DNA of 64,000 nt, taken from positions 88,545,602 through 88,609,601 of the forward strand of contig OX421963.1 of the NCBI GenBank assembly GCA_949128115.1, read 5' to 3'. The notes below the pieces were generated by a model. That model ran no database searches. It was not told the origin of the DNA and saw nothing but the letters and a program-made list of their open reading frames with translations. This DNA comes from Anaspis maculata (lineage: Eukaryota > Arthropoda > Insecta > Coleoptera > Scraptiidae). Positions 11,950-23,234 of this stretch are shown piece after piece. The stretch's first letter is position 1; each line of letters begins with the position of its first letter. The position numbers and the translations under genes were made by a program.

Positions 11950-12089
11950 ATTCTCAAAAAACAGAGTTCTCCTGTGCACTTCGATGAAGTTGAACTTCTC
12001 CTCGGGAAATAAAGCTACAGCCCTTGAAGATTGAACTTTATCCGGTGGATAGCTTAGGTCCTCAAGGACCAAATAGGCAGGTTGGCTTT

Positions 12090-12485
12090 CATAATTCGGC
12101 CGCCATCTTGGCTGCCATATTGAAATTTCTTATTAGTGGAACGATTGTCATGAAACTTGAAACTTACCCTTGTCTAGTACGATCATTCTTATTTTCAAGC
12201 CAAATTTCATGATTGCCCCACCATCTTGGCCGCCATATTGAAATCTCTTATAAGTGGAAGGATTTTCATGAAGCTTGAGAGTTACGCTTGTCTCGTATGA
12301 TCATTCCTATTTTCAAGCTGAGTTTCATAATTCTGCCGCCATCTTGGCCGCCATATTGAAATCTCTTGTTAGTGGAACGATTTTCATGAAACTTGGAATT
12401 TACCCTTGTCTAGTACGATCATTTTGATTTTCAAGCCGAATTTCATGATTCTGTCGATATTTTGGCCGCCATATTGGAATTTTTT
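12090..12485. repeat. 118-bp tandem repeat in element A copy 1
   Basis: About 3.5 copies of a unit centred on CCATCTTGGCCGCCATATTG occur with a period near 118 bp (unit markers near 12102, 12220 and 12338). Each unit also holds a GTGGAACGATT-like block and a TTTTCAAGC block. The same array is present in element A copy 2 and, reversed, in part at 48448-48600. Confidence 0.75.
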
Positions 12486-12625
12486 GCCTAAGACGGTAGA
12501 ACCCTAATCACTTAACATCTTGCGTTCACTAATCCTCCAAAAAGGAAGTGCGCTACTGAGCCTCATGCCCATGAGGCGTATTCGCTTGTTTCATTTTCCC
12601 TTTTCAATTCTCCCTTGTTATGTTT

Positions 12626-12918
12626 CATGACACCTATCCGGCTTATACAGCAAGGATAGTACGTGAATTTCTAAAACAGCACGGCAAAGTTTTACCTTGG
12701 CCATCAAGATATTCCGACATGAATTCTATGGAAAATGCTTGGGGACTTATAGCAATAAATGTGTGAATATAGAACGACTTTCGCCCGCAAAATGCAGAAC
12801 AATCGCAACAAAGAACTGTTGAGGCATAGCAGGATAATATGGCACCCCAGTACACGAAGTCCTTGGTGGCTGCCATGCCTGGCCGTCTGCAGGCCATCAT
12901 AAAAATATGCCCCTGGAA
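12626..12918 (+). pseudogene. Tc1-like transposase C-terminal relic
   Basis: The plus strand reads YPAYTARIVREFLKQHGKVL then PWPSRYSDMNSMENAWGLIA, matching the Tc1 family region around the third catalytic residue (PDLNPIENLWG in typical members), with the glutamate of MEN retained. After a stop near 12764 a shifted frame gives APQYTKSLVAAMPGRLQAII, the usual Tc1 C-terminal segment. At least two stops and one frameshift make it a pseudogene, and the N-terminal DNA-binding domains are absent. The minus-strand frames here (12643-13120) are shadows of this relic. Confidence 0.82.
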
Positions 12919-14329
12919 TACAAAATCCTGCTCTCGGGGCGCCATCCGGATTTGGAATTCGACATAATGAACCAGACGGACGCTGCATTCGTGTAGTACA
13001 GGCATTCTGATTGGATTCTTTGTCGTAAATTGTTGGATTGGAACACAGATTTTTCTCCATATGCACTCTCCCAACCCAACAACAGCAACAACAATAAAAC
13101 GCTCTTTCTCTCGCTTTCAACGCGCTGCCGAAAAGCTACCGGAATATTATTTATGGGACGGCTAAAATGCCCGGATCGTTATTTATATTGCTTGTCAAAA
13201 ATACAAATTATAAATAATGATGATTTTTATCGACCCACGCTTATCGGCGTTCTCTTGCTGTATATCGGTACACGTAAGCGCGTCGCATTATCTTTCAGTG
13301 AGGTCAATTATTCGGGAGGCCATCTCGTTCTGATCACTGTTTCGAGCGCCGTAGGTGTGTGTGATACGGTCCTGCCTTTGTTAAATAAATAATTGGCCTT
13401 ATTTTTCAAGAAATTTATGAAGCAACATGACGAAACACGCGCTTATCCATATTTGTACGCGTGCGATGACGAATTGGAATAACAGCTTTTGGTGGTCTGA
13501 GATCTAGGAACTGCAAAGGAATTCCTATTGTGTACCGCTACGATGGTGATTAGCGAATACCCCTAAAGACGTGGTTTTCACCGAGCTCTGAAGAGTACTG
13601 TTATGGATTTCTCGCGGCATGCATCGGACTCTTCCGCATAATGTTACGGTTAAACTATATAATTTGTTCGAGTTACAGGCGGTTCCATGATAAAAAACTA
13701 TTTCAATTACAATAACACAACAAAAGCTCAAGAGAGAGAAAGATAAGAAAATGGAGCAATCATAAGTCCATGGTGGCAGCTCCAGGTGAACACGAGTCGT
13801 GTTGCCATTAAAGCGTCTGTGCGTCGTTCTTTCTCTGTCGAGTTCGGTCTCTTATTGAAGAGAGGAGATCCCGGGCGATACAACGTGCCCGCTTGACAAG
13901 CAAGAGTCTGAGAGCTCTCTCTGACTGATGCCCCTGGAGATAGCACGGGCAAGAGTTCCGCATGTTACTAATCATTGTCTTCGTTCCAGACTAACACCTC
14001 TGATTAAAGGCATCGTACATAGGCCCGTTTTCACGGAGATAAGCAAGGCATGCGCGAGCGCTAAGCGGTTCCGATAATGCACCATCATACTCTTCGCTCA
14101 CGGGCAACACATCTGAGGACGACGCAAAAAGCTCATTATCAATCAATCGGAACTGATGCGTTCCCGTTGATATGATCGAGATTTGGAGTACCTAAGGAAT
14201 GTTGATGATCGCGTTTCGTAGTAGAGCTAGAGGCTTGCGAAATGCTATCGGGGCCGACAGCAGGCCCAGTTCAACTTTGTAAGCACGCAAAAACAGGAAA
14301 AGCAATTGTACTGTGGTTCCCAGGGAGGG
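12919..14329. other. Unassigned stretch
   Basis: No domain was recognised. The plus frame of 120 codons at 13030-13392 and minus frames near 13525-13952 have no motif I can name. Confidence 0.3.
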
Positions 14330-14413
14330 AATAGTATATTACATACCGAGGCGGGAAGTGCTTCATTGCTTCATTACTTCAAAGCAATTACCGCCAAGAG
14401 TATGTATACTATT
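14330..14413. other. 84-nt imperfect hairpin, pre-miRNA-like in size
   Basis: AATAGTATATTACATACC at the left pairs with GTATGTATACTATT at the right with small bulges, and GGCGG pairs with CCGCC further in. The stem is about 25 bp with a loop of about 36 nt. It could equally be a small MITE, and there is no expression evidence. Confidence 0.35.
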
Positions 14414-14493
14414 TTATTCACAACCATTCTCAACACTTCAACTAGCAAATAAATAGAAATTTGTTAAGCTTCTTGTAGGTATTTATTTTTCAT

Positions 14494-14496
<3 letters not shown>

Positions 14497-14531
<35 letters not shown>
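14497..14531. repeat. (TA)n microsatellite
   Basis: Uninterrupted TA dinucleotides of about 34 bp, directly readable. Confidence 0.95.
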
Positions 14532-14533
<2 letters not shown>

Positions 14534-16500
14534 ACGGCCGATCCGGTATACTTGTTTATGTCAGTTTTATATATGTTTTATACCACTCCAGCTGGTTAGA
14601 ATGAAGATTTGGAGTTTAAATAGTGAATAAGGGTATTAGAGTCATCAATTTAATATCATAAACACCATACCATAATAATAACTGGCACCCTTAACATCAC
14701 AAAACTGCGTCTGACTCCTCGATTCCAGCCCCTCTACACCTGTCATCCATCTGTAAATTGTCAATCAATCAAGGAGGCCATCCACTTTCCGCCCTCTAAC
14801 TGGGGTTGGAAGTGATTTCGGAGACGGAAAAAAAATCATCAAGAAAGCATCTTTTTCCAACTTTTTAAAAGTCAGTAATGAGTCTATTACTATAATGGTT
14901 TTGAATAAAATAGTTTTCAATAATCTAATGAGTAGTCACAAAAATTATACTAAGTAATTCCTTCATTAGAATTTGCTTTGGTTGCAATTGAAAGTTCATC
15001 AAATAACCCTTCAGGTTATAAACGTCAAGTGAAGCATTATTTTTTACAACAAAGCCACAAAAGAATTATAATAATTAGAAACAGAAAGCGATCAGGAAAG
15101 CGAGGTTTTTCAAAGAACAGAATGACGTAAGCTAACACAAACACAGCTGCAGAAATTCTTAGAGCCAAATTGAAGATAAACCTTATTCACGTAACGACAC
15201 GAAAAATACAGAATAGCTGGAGCCCAGACGTACAAAAACTAAGATAAGATTTGAGTTATAGCATAGCATATAATAGACTGACGCACGTAGTGCAATTATT
15301 CCACTAGAAATTCTCTATCTTAAAGTCCCTCCCTGTAGAGCTGATTCAAAGAAAACCCTGAATTATAGCTTGATAAATGTCAAGTACTCAAGCCAAAATT
15401 GTTCGACTGAAGTGTTTTTTGTTGAATCGACGGGCCGCTGTAGTAAGATAAGGCACGATTCTGCACAACACAAAGATACAAAGGATTTCCCCAGCTGTAA
15501 AAAAGAGGAGCGTTCTATCCAGGGACCAGTAGAGTATGAGTAGTAGTATCAGAATCAGTCAGTAGCAGTTAGCATCAGAGCAGTATCAGACCAGAGTACA
15601 GCAACAGCCACAGCCAGTACCGATAGAAGCAAACAGTTAAGGTCAACAGTCCTTAAGGCGGCAGGAGAAAGTGAAAGTATCGAAAATGTGCCTCAAACTA
15701 TCTCGTACTCGTTTAGGTATGTACTCTGTACACTCAACCTTTTTAAACTGAAAATTGAACTGAATTAGTCTCTTCGTATGGTGTTTGTAGAATTGTGATC
15801 ATGATTGTTATTATTTCCATACAATGTTTTATACCAAATTATGACCACTCGAAACTACGGTCAAAGTTGTAATGTCACCTTTTAACCTAGCCTAATTGCA
15901 TTCAGTTTTTATTTTTATTCACCCCTTTTGTATATTTTTCTTCTTTGTTACTCAATAGATATTTTATTTTGTTTCCATTTGTTTTCCTGACAAGCGAACC
16001 CACGACGCCAAGGCCAGGTAATTCTAATGATTCCCTTGGTTCAAGAAGAAGTCACGATTATAACGGGGTAGTATCCCGGCTCCCATTACAGCACCACGGA
16101 ATTATTTCGACACAATCAAACGTCAAAGCGGCGAAAAGTGAGGTGTTTTTTGAAGCTCCAAAGAAGCATCGTGAACGGAGCATCGGCATTTGCCCTGTTG
16201 TGATTTTTGTCATATGTTGTTGTTGATTTGCACTGTTAATTCATGTTAATTTACGTTAATTGTTCATACCTATTTATTATATTTGACGACGTACGATGGT
16301 ACGTCCACTTATGTATTATTTTCTAAATGTTGTGTTGTGTTGACAGTAAAATCGTACTGAACTGTTGTAGGAACAATTTTGCTCAATATCAACATCCAAT
16401 CTCAGAAGGAATAGGGATAGGACTTTCTCTCGCATGCCAACAAGGCAAATCCATAACATTCAACATTAAAATTTATATCTCCAGTGTTGGACTTCCAATC
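14532..16500. other. Mostly unassigned; weak candidate first exon near 15560-15716
   Basis: A stretch rich in CAGT/ATCAG motifs (about 15550-15610) precedes an ATG at 15686 and a good donor-like TTTAG|GTATGT at 15717. This could be a 5' exon of a host gene, giving a short start of ten codons. A plus frame at 15945-16226 follows a pyrimidine-rich tract, but no consistent splice phase could be established. I give this little weight. The rest shows nothing recognisable. Confidence 0.2.
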
Positions 16501-17660
16501 CAATGTTGAGCCCCCTTTTGTTTTTGGTTATGGCTTTTGGAGTAGGTTACCAGTATCAGCCCCATTTTGCGTTATTTTGATATACAGAGCTCCATTGAGC
16601 TTCAGTACCGTTTAACATTCTTTAGAGTCCCCTGGCACTCTTCCGAGGCTCTTGGAGCACTGGTAAGCTCCTCTGCCTTCATTTGATATTCGACCCCAAA
16701 TCGGACCTCCTTGTGCCTCCAAGTATAATTTGGAGCCCTCATGAGCCCCCTATGAGCTTCATTACTTCCGGAATTCCACTAAGTCCTCTTTTGCCATCTT
16801 GTGTTATCTTGGCCCCATGGATCCCCTTATTGTGCCTTCAATGTGATTCGAAGTTCTGCTGAGCCCCTTGCATTTTCCGTTACTTTTAGAGCATGGCAAT
16901 CACCCTTGTGCCGTCATGTCATTCGGAGTCCTTTCGGGCTCCCTTGGGTCCTTGATTGTAGTTGGAGCTTTCAGAATTCCAGAAAGCCATCTTGTGTCTT
17001 CTTGCATTGCTATCAGCTCTAGTGTAAGTTCCTTGTGCCTTCATATGATGAACGGAGCCCTATCAAACTTCCTTGTGTCCGTAAATGTAGTTTGGAGCCC
17101 TATATAGTTAGCCCCTTTATGTTTGTTCATGTACACCAGAGTTCCAGTAAGCCCCCTGTTGCCTTTTTGTTTTATACAGAACCTCATTGGGTTCCCTTAT
17201 TTTCTTCAACGTCTTTTGAAGCCCTGGAGCCCTGCGCAACTTCCTTACATCTTTCCGCAGCTTTCGGAGTATTAGTAAGCACTTTGTGCCTTTATGTCAT
17301 ATTAGGAGCCCTACAGGGCTCTCTTGTGTTTTCAGGTGTAGTATGGAGCCCCAGTTAACCCACTTATGTATTTATTGGCTTTCAGAGTAACAGTAAGCCC
17401 CCCTCCTTTTGCCTTCATTTCTTATATGTATAAAGTTCCATTGGGCCCCCTTGTATCTTCAATATCGTTTGAAACCCTGCTGAGCCCTCTTGCATTTTGC
17501 GTGACCATCGGAGTTCTAGCGCACCCCCTTGTATTTGCTGATGGTTTTGAGAGCCCTTCATTGAGCCATCTTCCTTGTCTCTTCATTTATTTAAGCCCCC
17601 TTATGTTCCGAAGCCTCAGGGGTTTTTGGTTTCTTCTTGTAGTTCCTCTTGCGACCTCGC
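16501..17660. repeat. Decayed higher-order tandem repeat (GAGCCC / CCTTGTGCCTTCAT family)
   Basis: Subunits of roughly 40-60 bp alternate the phrases GAGCCC, CCCTTGTG and CCTTCATxT. Larger blocks of about 210-240 bp recur with the order [ATACAGAGCTCCATTG-like], [CTTCAAxxTCGTTTGAAGCC-like], [GAGCCCTCTTGCATTTT-like], [GGAGTTCCAGTAAGC-like]; compare 16575-16670, 17180-17280 and 17425-17530. About five blocks are visible, all strongly diverged. Overlapping open frames here (16801-17695) change frame from unit to unit and are not a gene. FB2 abuts its right side. Confidence 0.6.
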
Positions 17661-17724
17661 TTCCGACAAATTGTCCGCGGAACGCATTGCCCTAGCATCC
17701 TCCAAAGGGCAAAGGCGCGTTATA

Positions 17725-19329
17725 GTACAGGAAAAATAGTAAAAAAATCGGCCAAACCTCGGAAAAAATATGGACGTCCTGAAAATTTGATATTCTGTTC
17801 AGAATTGAGTGCTCTACAACATATCCAAAATCGCCAAAAATCGCACTCGGGGGTTTTGAGTTATTGGAGGGGGGGTAATAAATTGCAACTTAAAATGGAG
17901 GGGATGAAACCCGTCAATCGATTGGAAGCGAATACGTTATAATTCGACGCATCATATCCCGTTGATACCGTTTTGGCACAAAAAGTGTCGATCACTTTTG
18001 AAGGGGGGTCGTGGGGGGCGAAGCTTTGCTAGGTGGTCCATTTTGTTTTTCTGGCCATGTAGAACCGATCACGACAAGTTTGGTATCTTTTCCGACTATA
18101 TTTAATCTCCTGAACTCGAATCCGATGTGTTAATTTGAATGAAAACAAGTTTGAACAAGTTGACTTGAAAAAACTTGTTTTTCCTTTGAGAATTTTGACG
18201 ATTTTTTTTTCCACTGTTGAAGGTGTTCATCTTTGAAAAATTTCCAAGGGCCAATGAATTGAATTGTATTCTTCGCGAAAATCATCTACTTGATGTTCCA
18301 TTTTGTTTCTCGAGTTTGAAAAATCGATTTGAACCTGAGTCGGCCCAGCGCGTCGTCTGCTACTAACCAGAACACTACAACATACACCTTTCAATGAAAA
18401 TAGCTCAAACTATTGAAGGAACAATAACTCATCTTTGAAAATTCGATGATCTGTGCAGAATTGAATTCTCTATAACATAAACAAAACCGCCATAAATCGC
18501 ACTGCAGGGTTTTGAGTTACTGGAGGGGAAAAGTAACAGTTCATAGAGTACGAATCTTGACAAAATGTTATCCTCCTCCTTGAATAACTATAGGGAATTC
18601 AGTTCTACACAAATCCTCGAATTTTCAAAGATAAGTTATTGGTTTTTCAATAGTTTATGCTATTTTTATTTAAAGGTGCATGTTGTCGTGTTCTGGTCAT
18701 TAGTAGAAGCGGCGCCGAGCCGATTAAAGTTCAAATCGATTTTTTAAACCAGAGAAACAAAATCAAACATCAAGTAGATGATTTTCGTGAGGAATACACT
18801 CCAATTCAAAGGCCCCTGAAATTTTTTCAAAAATGAACACCTCTAACAGTGAAATAAAATTTCGTCAAAATTGTCAAAGAAAAAACAAGTTTTTTCAAGT
18901 TTACTTGTTCAAACTTGTTTTCATCCAAATTATCACATCGGATTCGAGTTCAAGAGATTGAATATAGTCGGAGAAGATACCAAACTTGTCGTGATCGGTT
19001 CTACATGGCCAGAAAAACCAAATGGACCACCTAGCAGGGCTTCGCCCCTCCACGACCTCCCTTCAACAGTGATCGACATTTTTTGTGCCAAAATGGCATG
19101 AACGGGATATGATGCGTCGAATTATAACGTATTTGCTCCCAATGGATTGACAGGTTCCATCCCCTCCATTTCAAGTTGCAATTTTTTACCCCCCCTCCAA
19201 TAACTCAAAACCCCCGGGTGCGATTTTTGGCGATTTTGGATATGTTGTAGAGCACTCAATTCTGAACAGGATATCAAATTTTCAGGACGTCCATATTTAT
19301 TCCGAGGTTGAAATCTATTTTTCCTGTAC
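17725..19329. mobile_element. FB2: palindromic DNA transposon
   Basis: Arms of about 800 bp are inverted complements around a centre near 18530. The tip GTACAGGAAAAATAG at the left is mirrored by CTATTTTTCCTGTAC at the right, with TA on both sides (17723-17724, 19330-19331). Internal marks such as ACCGATCACGACAAG (left) and CTTGTCGTGATCGGT (right) confirm pairing. The arms are diverged by substitutions and small indels, so the element is not fresh. No transposase is present. Confidence 0.85.
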
Positions 19330-19331
19330 TA

Positions 19332-20412
19332 TTAGGGCTTGAAGATAAAAAGATAAAATTGACGTAGGAGAACTTCGAAAGGGACTAATTGGCTATATCA
19401 GATTGTCAACAGAACTGTAGAAGATTGCCGGGAGGCACTAGTATTCCAGGTACACGATTTGATGCTTCATAGGAGTTCCAGGGATAATACTGGTATTGGG
19501 TCTCTAAAGTGACAAGATCAAAGAGCCTCTGCAGTTGCAAGAAATCAAATCAAAATTGACGCTTCAAGGTTCAAAAATGCAAGGAGACACAAGGACCTCT
19601 TCAACTGTTTTGCATTTAGATTGCCAGTAAACTTTTGAAAGACTTCAAAGGAAGCACTGGGGCTCCCATGTGACAAGACTAGGTTAAGATTAAAAAACGT
19701 CAAGGGTGATTTCAGGGTGACTTTTCTGCCTTTCAAATTTGTCGTGCAAACCCTCATTCAGAACTTTTCATGAGCATTTTCGAAACAAAAATAGATTTAT
19801 GACTCACCCTGTACACTAAACAGAAATTCAAAACACATAAGAAGGTGGAAAAAATTTGGTCTTATGAAAAAAAAGTTTACTAAATTATTTCAAAATAACG
19901 AGAATAAAAGGGGTCGAAGGAGTAGCTTTTGGACTTTCCAGAGTGCCACATTTTCTGGCACTTTTGGAGCGTTTTTCTACCCCAAGTTTGCGAACACTCT
20001 CTATAAGCTAATGAGTGGCAAGGCATTTTTTTTGTTTTTGTGCAACACGTGTCATCTGCGTTGCGATGTCAGTCTTGGGATCGGTGGGCGGTCTATTGGA
20101 CAAGAAGCTTGACAAATTAAAGAAGGAAATGCTGATCAGTTTTGAGGCTCTTGTGGGTTCCGTAGGACAAGAGTAGTGGCGGAGTTATTGTTGTGAGTTG
20201 CGATAACACTCGGGATTGCAGCAACTTCATAGATCTTGCAACGAACAAAATAAGAAAAGACTATGCCATAAGAAACTTACCACCTCCCAATCCCCGTGTT
20301 GAAGTGGCAGGTTTTTCAGAGGATTTTGATGCGTACTTCTTCCTCTCATACCTGTAATCTCAAAATAAGTTTATTTTTACAGCTGCTTTCTCATGCTAGG
20401 TGGTGAGTATAA
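19332..20412. other. Unassigned stretch between FB2 and FB3
   Basis: Some phrases on the minus strand (GAGCCCCAGTGCTTCC, TTGTGTCTCCTTGCAT) resemble the satellite left of FB2, so this may be a far-diverged continuation into which FB2 inserted. A 36-codon frame from 20067 has a lysine-rich LDKKLDKLKKEM segment, too short to assign. An ACTCACCCTGTAC motif at about 19802 resembles transposon tips. Confidence 0.3.
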
Positions 20413-20414
20413 TA

Positions 20415-22286
20415 GCCCAGGAAAGAAATTCAAAGTTTTGATGAAACCCGGAATAAATTAGGGGAAAATCTGAAAACTTGAGGATCGCTTCAGAATTTGA
20501 TGGGAAACAACATACTAAAAGTCCCCATCTGTCTGAGGCTTGGCATTTTTTCTGTGGGAGGTCGAAGGAACAAGAAGTTATCATTTTCAAAGTTGGTATT
20601 TTCATGGTGATTTTTCCGTTGGACTTTATATTTTCAAGGTCGAGGAACTCAATGCAATGGTTACCAGAAAGTGTAATGCACCAGTGGCGTACCAGACGGC
20701 TGCGAAGTGGCCGAGGTGCGATTTTTCATGAAGTCGTATGGTAAACCGTGACTAACAGCTTTTTTGACATGTTTGGTATCATTTCTTATCAAATCGCACA
20801 TTCCGATTCCACAACTAGGTGTTGAATTCTGATAGAGAAGTTTTTAAACCAGTTGTATCAGAAAGAAACATGATTTTTTACCCTCAAATTTGATGCTTTG
20901 TAGCTCTAGTTCTATCAGTGTCCAATGTATTTCTAACTATGATTTTGATTTGAACAGTTGATTTGGGCTATTTTACACACAAATATCATTCCTGATTTTT
21001 TCCTGTTTTTCAAAAGTCATGGAGTGATTTTATTTCTTGAGATGTATCATGCCAAAGCTTGATTTGACTAAACGTGCTTTTTCACAAGAAAAATTAGGCT
21101 ACGATCAGAATGTAGCTTTGAATTGATACTTTGATCATTTTATGGCATGAACATAGCTTTCTCTATCAAACAAAATGAGGAAAACAAAAATCGGAGCCGT
21201 ATTTTAGTCATGACATCATTTTTCTTCCGAGAATGCGGAACAAATTTCTCAAAGAAACGCGAAGTTTCGATCTATAAACTCGTCGTTTTGTAGCTCCATT
21301 TCCTTCGTGGTTCGAAACACCCATGATTACAATTTTGACATAGATTGTTCAATTGAACTGTTTAATGGATGAATTCCATAACTAGAAGCTTCTATCGCTG
21401 TTACAAAGTCACGAGGTAATTTTGTTCCAGAACGTGCATCATGTAGAAATTTAGTTTCGAAAGCTCACATTGTCGGAGGAAAAATGATGTCATGACTAAA
21501 GTACGGCTCCGATTTCAGTTTTTTCCGTTTTGTTCGATAGAGAAAACTATTTTCTTGCCTCGAAATGAATAAAGAACCAAATGAAAGCTACATTCTGGTT
21601 GTAGCCTATGTTTTCCTGTAAAATTGCACGTTTCATCAAGTCAAGCTTTGACATGGTTCATCTTAAGAAACAAAATAACTCCGTGACTTTGTAAAAACGG
21701 TAAAAGAAATCGGAGAAAATGATATTTGTGTGTGAAATAGTCCAAACTAACTGTCCAAATCAAAATCATGGTTGGGAATACATTGGACACTGATAGAACT
21801 GAAGCTACAAAACATCAAATTTGAGAGTGAAAATAATCATGTTTTTTTTTTGATGAAACCGGTTTAAACACGTCGCTATAAAAATTTTATACTCATTTTT
21901 GAAATCAGAGAGTGCGATTCAGTTAGAAATGATACCAAATATGTCAAAAAAGGTGTTGGTCACGGGTTACCATAAGACTTTGTCAAAAATTGCACCTCGG
22001 CCCCTTCGCAGCCGTCTGGTACGCCATTGGTGCATTACACTTTCTGGAAACTTATTTCATTGGGTTCCTCGACCTTGGAAATATAAGGTCTAATGGAAAA
22101 AGTATGAAAAAAGGAACGATTTCAAAAATGATAACTTCTTGTACCTTCGACCTCCAACAGAAAAAATGCCAAGCCTCGGACAGATGGGGACTTTTAGTAT
22201 GTTGTTTCCCATCAAATTCTGAAGGGATCCTCAAATTTTCAGATTTTCCTAAATTTATCTCGAGTTAAAACCAGCTTTGCCTGGGC
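20415..22286. mobile_element. FB3: palindromic DNA transposon
   Basis: Arms of about 900 bp are inverted complements. The left tip is GCCCAGGAAAG and the right tip CTTTGCCTGGGC, with TA at 20413-20414 and 22287-22288. Distinctive matched blocks are AGTCCCCATCTGTCTGAGGC (left, near 20520) and the reverse complement GACAGATGGGGACT (right, near 22180). The centre is near 21350. Frames at 20478-20744 and 21990-22268 are arm sequence, not genes. Confidence 0.83.
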
Positions 22287-22556
22287 TATTTCAATCGCGT
22301 TAACCACGACGTACTCTTGAAGAAGTTGGAAAATCTGGATTTTGCCCCCCAATCTAGTCAGACTGATGTTTAGGTCTCATCCGGTCGGTTGAAGACAGTT
22401 TATGAGGGTTTCCGGTCACAGTTCCGAGAGCTTCGAGATTTTTTCGGGGGCTCCGCAAGGATCCGTGCTGGGTTCTCTCCTTTTCATCATTATCACAAAT
22501 GACATTGAGTTGAGCCCCAAGAGCTCGTTTCTCATCTACGCTGAATTGTACACTTC
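22287..22556 (+). pseudogene. LINE reverse transcriptase relic
   Basis: The plus strand reads FNRVNHDVLLKKLENL, corresponding to the RT motif usually written AFDRVNH. After a frameshift near 22450 it reads QGSVLGSLLFIIITNDIELS and FLIYAELYTS. The catalytic YADD position has become YAEL, so the active site is lost. One stop and one shift are present. It begins directly at the right border of FB3 and ends near 22556, so it is a heavily eroded fragment. Confidence 0.75.
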
Positions 22557-22878
22557 TTAAAAATGTAATGAGAAAGACTCGGCGATTTTTTTTGCAAAAC
22601 TGGGACGTGCTTTAAAACGAAACATTCTAACACTCCTTTCGTTGTTGCCCTCTATATCATGCATTATGTATTCAATTGTTTGGCCTATTGTTGCACCTTA
22701 CAGTGAAAAGAATAAGCTGTCCAAAAACACTGCGCTTTTTAGAATCGGTCAATTTTTTTCCGAGATATTTGTATTCGAAATAAGACAAAATTTTCGAATG
22801 GACCCTTTCAATTGTTGAGCAGTTGAAAATTACAACATATTGTGCTCCGGTTTCTCCTCTACAGTTTTGCTGTTGAGG
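22557..22878. repeat. Interspersed repeat fragment, target of the full-length LINE
   Basis: Contains the CTTTCAATTGTTGAGCAGTT block shared with 8.6 kb and 39.6 kb. Apart from this shared repeat, nothing coding is seen. The LINE at 22890 inserted at its right side. Confidence 0.4.
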
Positions 22879-23156
22879 AAAGATTGCTGCAGTCCGGTTC
22901 GATTATGCTACGGTGCGCCTCGCGTGTTTGAACGTTCTCGCCTATTGACGAAATTGTGGTGTTCGGCCCGCGAGTTTTTCCTAGTGTTTTTTTGGATAAC
23001 GTCCTGGATGATCCACTGAAGGGATAGATCGCCTTCCCATCATTCACGGTCTACCGGAAAAGCGGCTGAGTCCAATTTATTTTTCAAAACTTGCATGAAT
23101 TTGTTATAAGCAGGCACATTATTATCTTATCGCACCGACAACAAAAAGGCCGCTTC

Positions 23157-23185
23157 TTCCTATAGTGCTTTTTGCGCTATAGGAA
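23157..23185 (+). promoter_or_regulatory. Stable hairpin in LINE 5' UTR
   Basis: TTCCTATAGTGC and GCGCTATAGGAA form a 12-bp stem (one G-U pair in RNA) around a TTTTT loop, about 50 nt before the first ATG. Its position suggests a role in translation or packaging of the element RNA, but that is inference. Confidence 0.6.
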
Positions 23186-23234
23186 TGGACTGTTGCTGTT
23201 TATATACACGAAAACTATTTTCTATTCTTGTTGA

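Larger units (their letters stand above)
8857..12576. mobile_element. Element A copy 1: long non-coding interspersed element with nested insertions
   Basis: This segment and 35727-37645 are two copies of one repeat. Both begin AGCGCACTTC within a TTTTT-flanked context and both end near GGAAGTGCGCTACT followed by CCTCATGCCCATG. The start and the GAAGTGCGCT near the end form a 10-bp inverted match. Common parts include a GTCC tetranucleotide run near the left end, a GTCT run internally, and a 118-bp tandem repeat near the right end. Copy 1 is longer because an internal segment is duplicated in tandem (about 9847-10648, then from 10649), one duplicate carrying a SINE and the other a LINE fragment. 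No transposase is seen. The class (DNA transposon or other) is unresolved. Confidence 0.7.

Noticed and set aside
8857..12576. Element A as a Helitron
   Set aside because: There is a hairpin near the right end, but no CTRR end, no TC start and no Rep/helicase sequence was found.
12643..13120. Minus-strand ORFs of 138-143 codons
   Set aside because: The plus strand carries a recognisable Tc1 transposase relic over the same bases.
16801..17695. Chain of overlapping plus-strand ORFs as a gene
   Set aside because: They follow the tandem repeat and change frame from unit to unit; composition explains their openness.
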